Source: Veillonella sp. R32 (lineage in GTDB: Bacteria; Bacillota; Negativicutes; Veillonellales; Veillonellaceae). Taken from it: a stretch of 58,401 bases of DNA. This document shows, piece by piece, positions 52,913 to 58,401 of this stretch. The translations under genes were made by a program, and so were the position numbers. The stretch is from positions 1 through 58,401 of the forward strand of contig NZ_NMZQ01000008.1 of NCBI RefSeq assembly GCF_010093125.1, written 5' to 3'. Within the stretch, counting starts at the first letter, position 1. Each line of letters opens with the position of its first letter. The notes under the pieces are model-generated. The model was not told the origin of the DNA. It did no database searches and saw nothing but the letters and a program-made list of their open reading frames with translations.

Positions 52913-55204
52913 ATGGTAACATTAATTCCAGATGGCGTATTTTTACAAGATGGTCAACATATAATTCCTGCAACAGCTGCGCAGGCTAAGGAGAATGCTA
53001 ATGTCTTTGATGCCACTAAGGCGTATAAGGAAACGATGGCCTATCGAATCCTGATGGCTCATCAAACAGGGGATGGTGACCAAAGTCTACAAATTAAATT
53101 TGATGCTCTTACCTCTCATGACATTACCTATGTAGGGATTATCCAGACGGCTATTGCTTCTGGTTTGGATCACTTTCCAGTACCTTATGTATTGACTAAT
53201 TGTCATAATAGCTTAGCCGCTGTAGGGGGCACCATTAATGAAGATGACCATGTATTCGGTTTATCGGCAGTAAAGCGTTTTGGTGGGATTTATGTACCTC
53301 CTCATTTGGCTGTTATTCATCAATATATGCGTGAAATGGCAGCTGGCTGTGGCAAAATGATACTGGGGTCAGATAGTCATACCCGCTACGGTGCATTAGG
53401 GACGATGGCTATTGGTGAAGGTGGTCCTGAACTTGTGAAACAGCTACTAGGTCGCACCTATGATATTCAGCGCCCAAAAGTTATTGCCATCTATTTAGAA
53501 GGTAAACCTCGTCATGGTATTGGGCCACAAGACGTAGCCTTAGCTATTGAAAAGGCGGTTTTCAAAAATGGTTTTGTTAAAAATACCGTTATGGAATTTG
53601 TAGGGCCTGGTATTCAGCATTTGTCTATGGACTTCCGCAATGGTATCGATGTAATGACGACGGAAACCACCTGCTTATCTACTATTTGGTGTACGGATGC
53701 AGTGACTAAAGAATTTCTTACCGTTCATGGTCGCGGCAGTGATTTTACCCCATTAACACCTGGTGAGGTAGCGTATTATGATGGCCTTGTAAAAGTAGAA
53801 TTAGATAAAGTGGAAAGCATGATTGCTATGCCATTCCATCCAAGCAATGTATATACCATTAAAGAATTAAATGAAGGTGGTCAAGATTTACTTCGCGAAA
53901 TTGAAGCTAAGGCTGTAGAGCAGTTAGATAATAAAGAATTACGCTTATTGTTACCTGAAAAATATGCTCATGGTAAGTTACACGTTGATCAGGGCATCAT
54001 TGTAGGGTGTTCCGGTGGTTTATATGAAAACGTTATGGCCGCGGCTAATATTGTGCGTGGTAAGGGCGTAGGGCATGATCGGTTTGCCTTTAGTGTGTAT
54101 CCATCTAGTCAGCCTATTTACTTAGAATTAATGCGCAATGGAGCATTAGCTGATTTAATGGAAGCGGGTGCTATTGTGCGGACTGCTTTCTGTGGGCCTT
54201 GCTTTGGTGCTGGCGATACGCCTAATAATGGTGGCCTATCGGCTCGTCATGCAACTCGTAACTTCCCGAATCGTGAAGGCTCCAAGCCAGGTAATGGTCA
54301 GATTTCTTCCGTAGCCCTCATGGATGCTCGTTCGATTGCGGCTACGGCTATTTATGAAGGGGCTCTTACACCAGCCACTGAAGTGGATTACGAAGATGAA
54401 ATTCCAGCCTATCATTTTAATAGTAAACCGTATGATCATAAAGTGTATGCAGGCTTTGGGGAAGCTAATAAAGAGGCCAATATTATTTATGGCCCTTCCA
54501 TTAAGGCTTGGCCTACGATCCAACCATTGACGGAACATATTTTGTTAAAAGTGGCTGCTTATATTGATGACCCTGTAACGACTACTGATGAATTAATCCC
54601 TTCTGGTGAAACGTCCTCCTTCCGTTCAGATCCATATGCCTTATCTGAATTTGCTCTGAGTCGTAAAGTACCAGAATATGTAGGGCGGGCTAAAGCGGTG
54701 CGCGCTTGGGAAAAGAGTCGTCAAGATAATGAGTTAGCTAGTGATTTGCAAGACGCGTATATCTTGCTTAATGATACCTTACAGTTAGGGCAAACCGTGG
54801 AAACGTTAGCGAATACTACCGCCGTAGCTAGTTTAGTATATGCTAATAAACCAGGCGATGGCTCTGCTCGGGAACAAGCTGCCTCTTGTCAGCGTGTTCT
54901 TGGCGGTGGTGCTAATATTGCTCTTGAATATGCGACGAAACGTTATCGCTCTAATGTTATCAACTGGGGCATGTTACCCTTTGTAACCAGCGAAGAAGAC
55001 GCTAAAAAATTAGCCGTTGGTGATTATGTATATGTGGCAAATGTACGCACTATTTTATTGAGTGAACAGGACGATTTCAAGGCATATGTAGTGAATGAAG
55101 GTAAAAAAGAAGAAATTAACTTACATTTAGGCTATTTAAGTGAGGAAGAAAAAGAGATTATTGCTAAGGGCTGTTTAATTAATTATTATGCGGATGCCAA
55201 ATAA
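52913..55204 (+). CDS. Aconitase-family hydratase (YbhJ-like)
   Basis: 763 residues from ATG 52913, 10 bases after AAAGGAG (an upstream TTG at 52862 overlaps the divergent promoter region and is rejected). Aconitase superfamily: GSDSHTRYGALGTMAIGEGG near 156, three cluster cysteines in VGCSGG near 365 and FCGPCFG near 426, RNFPNREG near 450. A C-terminal swivel domain ends it. It dehydrates or hydrates a tricarboxylate. Its PrpF-like neighbour suggests it forms a trans-aconitate analogue that is then isomerised, but the substrate is unknown. Confidence 0.87.
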   Translation: MVTLIPDGVFLQDGQHIIPATAAQAKENANVFDATKAYKETMAYRILMAHQTGDGDQSLQIKFDALTSHDITYVGIIQTAIASGLDHFPVPYVLTNCHNSLAAVGGTINEDDHVFGLSAVKRFGGIYVPPHLAVIHQYMREMAAGCGKMILGSDSHTRYGALGTMAIGEGGPELVKQLLGRTYDIQRPKVIAIYLEGKPRHGIGPQDVALAIEKAVFKNGFVKNTVMEFVGPGIQHLSMDFRNGIDVMTTETTCLSTIWCTDAVTKEFLTVHGRGSDFTPLTPGEVAYYDGLVKVELDKVESMIAMPFHPSNVYTIKELNEGGQDLLREIEAKAVEQLDNKELRLLLPEKYAHGKLHVDQGIIVGCSGGLYENVMAAANIVRGKGVGHDRFAFSVYPSSQPIYLELMRNGALADLMEAGAIVRTAFCGPCFGAGDTPNNGGLSARHATRNFPNREGSKPGNGQISSVALMDARSIAATAIYEGALTPATEVDYEDEIPAYHFNSKPYDHKVYAGFGEANKEANIIYGPSIKAWPTIQPLTEHILLKVAAYIDDPVTTTDELIPSGETSSFRSDPYALSEFALSRKVPEYVGRAKAVRAWEKSRQDNELASDLQDAYILLNDTLQLGQTVETLANTTAVASLVYANKPGDGSAREQAASCQRVLGGGANIALEYATKRYRSNVINWGMLPFVTSEEDAKKLAVGDYVYVANVRTILLSEQDDFKAYVVNEGKKEEINLHLGYLSEEEKEIIAKGCLINYYADAK

Positions 55205-55227
55205 TAGGGATGTAGCGTTTTAGTTAG

Positions 55228-55305
55228 TAGATAGTAAAATTTAACAGATACTAAAAAATAGTAGGTAATAAAATTTAGTAGATACTAAAATTTAGTAGAT
55301 AATAA
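55228..55305. repeat. Degenerate TAGTAGATA(C/A)TAAAATT repeats
   Basis: Four to five 17-20 bp units between the hydratase stop and the bidirectional terminator; AT-rich, no ORF. Confidence 0.65.
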
Positions 55306-55306
55306 A

Positions 55307-55349
55307 AAGGACTGTAAGTAGCAGACATTACTTACAGTCCTTAATTTAT
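55307..55349. terminator. Bidirectional terminator between hydratase and MATE genes
   Basis: AAGGACTGTAAGTA / TACTTACAGTCCTT with an 8-base loop; A-rich before and T-rich after. Confidence 0.85.
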
Positions 55350-56695
55350 TGAGGATAACGCTTATATTGAATAAACCAGACTCGCCCCGTATAGGCCACC
55401 GCAGAACAGGCAACGCCCCCTAAAAGGCCCATCCAAATTCCATAGGGACCATAATTCATGACTAAGGTGAAGAAGGCTGCAATAGGGAGGCTAAGGCCCC
55501 AATAACAGATAAGTGCAATAAGGGATATAATGCGCACATCTTTATAACCCCGTAGTACACCTTGGAGCGGTGTGCCAAATGCATCGATTACCGTGAAGAA
55601 TACAGCATAGGATAAGAAACTACTGATTAATTGAATCATATGAGGATCATTCGTGTAGAAGCTAGCAATTTGCAGTAGATGGGTAAAACTATACATGCAT
55701 ATAAGACCAGCGATAATAAGGGCAATACCGCGCGCAATATAGGCATATTGTTTAGCGTCCTTATATCGTTTGGCTCCCACTTCATAACCGACAGCAATGG
55801 TAGAAGCGATACTTAGGCTAAGGGGGAAACAATAGAATAAATTAGTAAAACTAATAGCCGCTTGATGGGCGGCTATAATTTGTGTGCCATAGTAGGCCAT
55901 AATTAAACCGACCACGCTAAACAAGCTCATTTCACAAAAAATAGCAATACCAATAGGAATACCCAGTTTTAGCTGTTCCATTACATAAGGTAGTTGAAAC
56001 TTAGGCCACCAGCGAAAGATGCGATAGGGCCTAAACGCTTTATTATAGAGTAAAATAAAAAAGTAAGCTAAAAAGTTATACCAAGAACAAATAGCGGTAG
56101 CAATACCGGCCCCTAGACCGCCTAGGGCGGGGAGGCCAAAGTGACCTAGGATTAATCCGTAGTTTAAAATAACGTTTAGTACAAAACTGGATATCATAAT
56201 GTACATGGAGTAATGGGTGTAGCCGTGACAATCTACGGTATTACGTAAAACGCTGCTACCCATGAGTGGGACCATGCCAAAGGCAATGGCTACCATGTAT
56301 TGGTTGGTAATGGCTCTAGTGGCGGGTTCTAAATTAATTAATGTTAAAATGGGTTGCAAAGCGATGACGCCTAAGAGGATTAGCATTAGCCCTAAGGCAA
56401 TAGCTAAATATAGTCCATGACCGATAATGGTAGGAATCGTTTCTTTTTTATTAGCCCCTAATAATTGTGCAATAATAGGCGAAATGCCTAATAAAATCCC
56501 CATTACGCCAAAGAAAGAGGCGACCCAAATATTGTAGCCTACGGAGATACCAGCTAGGTCTACGGTACTATATTGGCCCGTTAATAAAATAGATACAAAA
56601 GAGCCAGCAATTAAGGAAAACTGGGTAAGTATAATGGGTAAGGCTAAGCGAATAAATAGCCTTATTTTTTCAAAAAGTCTAAAGGTTGGGTGCAT
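55346..56695 (-). CDS. MATE-family efflux transporter
   Basis: 449 residues, about 12 hydrophobic segments, two homologous halves. N-terminal half begins LFIRLALPIILTQFSLIAGSFVS, and GVMGILLGISPIIAQLLGA near 60 matches the MATE pattern; SVVGLIMAYYGTQIIAAHQ in the second half. Exports cationic compounds driven by Na+ or H+. AAGGAGGCGC precedes the ATG at 56695. A terminator-like hairpin lies in its leader. Confidence 0.92.
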   Translation of the reverse strand: MHPTFRLFEKIRLFIRLALPIILTQFSLIAGSFVSILLTGQYSTVDLAGISVGYNIWVASFFGVMGILLGISPIIAQLLGANKKETIPTIIGHGLYLAIALGLMLILLGVIALQPILTLINLEPATRAITNQYMVAIAFGMVPLMGSSVLRNTVDCHGYTHYSMYIMISSFVLNVILNYGLILGHFGLPALGGLGAGIATAICSWYNFLAYFFILLYNKAFRPYRIFRWWPKFQLPYVMEQLKLGIPIGIAIFCEMSLFSVVGLIMAYYGTQIIAAHQAAISFTNLFYCFPLSLSIASTIAVGYEVGAKRYKDAKQYAYIARGIALIIAGLICMYSFTHLLQIASFYTNDPHMIQLISSFLSYAVFFTVIDAFGTPLQGVLRGYKDVRIISLIALICYWGLSLPIAAFFTLVMNYGPYGIWMGLLGGVACSAVAYTGRVWFIQYKRYPQ

Positions 56696-56720
56696 AGCGC
56701 CTCCTTGTGGTAACAGGCAA

Positions 56721-56748
56721 TAAAAAAATCTCCAATAAACATCGGAGA
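56721..56748 (-). terminator. Leader hairpin with T run before the MATE gene
   Basis: On the minus strand TCTCC ... GGAGA with a 10-base loop, followed by seven T, ending about 25 bases before the MATE start. Could attenuate its transcription. Confidence 0.45.
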
Positions 56749-56876
56749 ACAGTATCTATAAACATTACTACATCATTAATTATTATAGTTTTATTGTAAC
56801 ATAGGCCCTAAAGAATGAAAAGTAGAATCTATTTAGTAGAAATTAATAAAATTTATAATGAATCTAATTAAAACTA

Positions 56877-56905
56877 TCGACAAGACTAGTTTTTTTCGAT
56901 ATAAT
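56877..56905 (+). promoter_or_regulatory. Promoter of the TerC-family gene
   Basis: TCGACA, 17-bp spacer, TATAAT. Confidence 0.7.
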
Positions 56906-56962
56906 AATTTTGCTAGATTGATAATATGCGATAAAGTTATATGTTAAATGGGGGTATTAAAT

Positions 56963-57634
56963 TTGGAACTGTTTACAGCTGCAGGTTTGATGGCTATTGC
57001 TAAGATTATTGTAATCGATATTTTATTAGCCGGCGATAATGCGATTGTTATTGGTATGGCTGCTAAAAACTTACAAGATAAACATCGTAAGCAAGCTATT
57101 TTCTGGGGTACTTTTGGTGCTATTGCATTACGTTTGGTGATGGCATTCTTATTTATAGAAGCCATTAATAATATTCCAGGCTTACGTTTAGTAGGTGGGA
57201 TTTTATTACTTTGGATTGGCTATAAATTAATGTCTAATTCTGAATCTTCTCATAATATTGAAGCGAAGAGTAATTTACGGGATGCTATTATTACTATCGT
57301 TATTGCCGATGGGATTATGGGTATCGACAATGTAATTGGTGTAGTTGGCGCTGCAGAAGGTCATATGGGCTTAGTGTTAGCGGGTATCTTAATTACTGTG
57401 CCAATTATTATTTGGGGTAGTACCTTATTTGTGAAATTAATTGACAAATACCCTGTCATTTTATTCTTTGGTGGCGGTATTTTAGGTTGGATTGGTGGCG
57501 AAATGATTCACGCCGACAAGTACGTCTTTGATTATATTGATCCAATTACAGTACCATTTAAAATTGCTTGCGTTATTTTAGTGGTAGGGGCTGCGTTGTT
57601 GCAACGTAAGTTAACGGCTAATAAAACAAAATAA
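56963..57634 (+). CDS. TerC-family membrane protein (YjbE type)
   Basis: 223 residues from TTG 56963, which has GGGGGT eight bases upstream and gives the family start MELFTAAGL; an ATG at 56948 has no binding site. Seven or so helices with the paired acidic motifs DILLAGDNAIVIGMAA near 20 and DGIMGIDNVIG near 118. Relatives export manganese or aid metalation of secreted enzymes. No yybP-ykoY manganese riboswitch was recognised in the leader. Confidence 0.87.
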   Translation: MELFTAAGLMAIAKIIVIDILLAGDNAIVIGMAAKNLQDKHRKQAIFWGTFGAIALRLVMAFLFIEAINNIPGLRLVGGILLLWIGYKLMSNSESSHNIEAKSNLRDAIITIVIADGIMGIDNVIGVVGAAEGHMGLVLAGILITVPIIIWGSTLFVKLIDKYPVILFFGGGILGWIGGEMIHADKYVFDYIDPITVPFKIACVILVVGAALLQRKLTANKTK

Positions 57635-57647
57635 GTAAATGTATAGA

Positions 57648-57672
57648 AAGAGGCTCTTTTAGGGCCTCTTCC
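57648..57672 (+). terminator. Weak terminator after TerC-family gene
   Basis: AAGAGGCT / GGCCTCTT hairpin with a short loop; the T run after it is poor. Confidence 0.4.
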
Positions 57673-57691
57673 AAGATTTAGGAGGTTTTGT

Positions 57692-58264
57692 ATGAAAACA
57701 CTAGAAGTAGCAGAAAAACGTCGTACCTATTACAATATTAATAAAGAATTACCAGTAAAAGCAGAGGACGTAGTATCCTTTGTAGAAAAAGCTACGGAAT
57801 TAACACCTGACGCATTTAACATGAAGAGTTCCCGCGTGGTCGTTGCCTTAGGTGCACAACATGATGCGTTATGGGACACCATTTATGATGTGTTTGAAGG
57901 CAAAGTAGCCCGTGAAAAAATCGATAGCTTCAAAGCTGGCTATGGCACTATTTTATACTTTGTGGATCAAACGACTATTGAAGGCTTACAAGGTCAATTC
58001 CCTATGTATGCTGACCGTTTTCCACATTGGGGCGCACAATCTGCAGGTATGCTTCAAATTACAATTTGGGAAGGCCTTCGTGAATTAGGGGTAGGCGCTT
58101 CGTTACAACATTATAATCCAGTAATCAATGAAGCCGTACAGAAGTTGTTTGATTTACCGAGCACTTGGGTATTAGATGCACAAATGCCATTTGGTGGTAT
58201 TGTGGTAGAACCTGAGGCTAAAGACAAAGAAGACATTAGTCAACGTGTTGTTATTAAAAAATAA
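57692..58264 (+). CDS. Nitroreductase-family oxidoreductase
   Basis: 190 residues. FMN-binding contacts expected in RRTYYNINKELP near 10 (R-R-x-x-R/Y region), SSRVVVALG near 46, and GVGASLQHYNPVI near 135; PFGGIVVEP near the end. The shape fits the short fatty-acid-responsive Frm2/HBN1-type nitroreductases. Natural substrate unknown. TAGGAGG precedes the ATG. Confidence 0.88.
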   Translation: MKTLEVAEKRRTYYNINKELPVKAEDVVSFVEKATELTPDAFNMKSSRVVVALGAQHDALWDTIYDVFEGKVAREKIDSFKAGYGTILYFVDQTTIEGLQGQFPMYADRFPHWGAQSAGMLQITIWEGLRELGVGASLQHYNPVINEAVQKLFDLPSTWVLDAQMPFGGIVVEPEAKDKEDISQRVVIKK

Positions 58265-58320
58265 TAGTTTTGTACCATCATACTATAAATTGAGTTATGG
58301 TTACTATATTATGAAACGTA

Positions 58321-58358
58321 AAACCAATAAAAGGGCCTTAAGGCCCTTTTATTGGTTT
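58321..58358. terminator. Perfect 38-bp palindrome, bidirectional terminator
   Basis: Two 19-base arms without a spacer (58321-58339 and 58340-58358), then TTATTTAT. Terminates the nitroreductase gene and possibly a converging gene beyond the window. Confidence 0.8.
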
Positions 58359-58401
58359 TATTTATATTGTGTTCTATATTTTGGGTTATAGGACAAAACG
58401 T

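Noticed and set aside
56760-56962. Manganese (yybP-ykoY) riboswitch upstream of the TerC-family gene
   Set aside because: TerC relatives can carry this leader, but the conserved elements are not visible and the promoter leaves only about 50 bases of leader.

Overview
The window reads as chromosomal DNA of a low-GC, diderm member of the Firmicutes, most like Veillonella or a close relative in the Negativicutes. The evidence is the mix of Firmicutes-type genes (T-box control of pheST, CcpN/PpsR regulators, MutS2, strong Shine-Dalgarno sites, frequent TTG starts) with diderm traits (MacAB-type export, a type IV pilus with PilMNO-like parts, phosphatidylethanolamine synthesis). The genus is an inference; no rRNA gene is present. 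Almost all genes lie on the + strand, and intrinsic terminators bound most units.

Layout. 1-6650: a fused electron-bifurcating NfnAB-type flavoprotein, then urocanate hydratase and imidazolonepropionase (the middle of histidine degradation; hutH and the last step are not here). 6650-16430: a type IV pilus/competence cluster (two ATPases, platform protein, major prepilin, short prepilin peptidase, four minor-pilin-like proteins, PilM/N/O-like proteins), ending in a two-gene unit not typical of pilus loci: a JAMM/JAB-fold putative metalloprotease and a 49-residue partner. 16650-21600: shikimate kinase-like protein, phosphofructokinase, MacA/MacB-type exporter. 21600-26000: hotdog thioesterase, then a Phe T-box and pheS-pheT. 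26000-34480: U32 protein, MutS2, PBP1A, TyrRS.

34800-40300: PEP synthase followed by CcpN-like and PpsR-like regulators, which together form a gluconeogenic control module, then a dNTPase and L28 (opposite strand). 40480-48760: RecG, tautomerase, a guaB-tagA-psd-pssA-glycosyltransferase run, and SurE. 48850-50500: tRNA-Leu(CAG), a probable hicAB toxin-antitoxin remnant, and a MerR regulator divergent from a flavodoxin-like lipoprotein with a textbook MerR promoter between them. 50570-55200: a PrpF-like isomerase, LysR regulator and aconitase-family hydratase resembling the E. coli ybhH/ybhD/ybhJ set. 55350-58360: MATE exporter, TerC-family protein, nitroreductase.

The most unusual signals are (i) short tandem duplications repeatedly found at gene ends, often spanning the stop codon, the clearest being an in-frame copy of the thioesterase C-terminus beyond its stop; (ii) the JAMM plus small-ORF unit; (iii) the lipid-anchored flavodoxin; and (iv) a 14-bp motif repeated three times upstream of ppsA, one copy covering the promoter -10. 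No insertion sequence, prophage or CRISPR array was seen.
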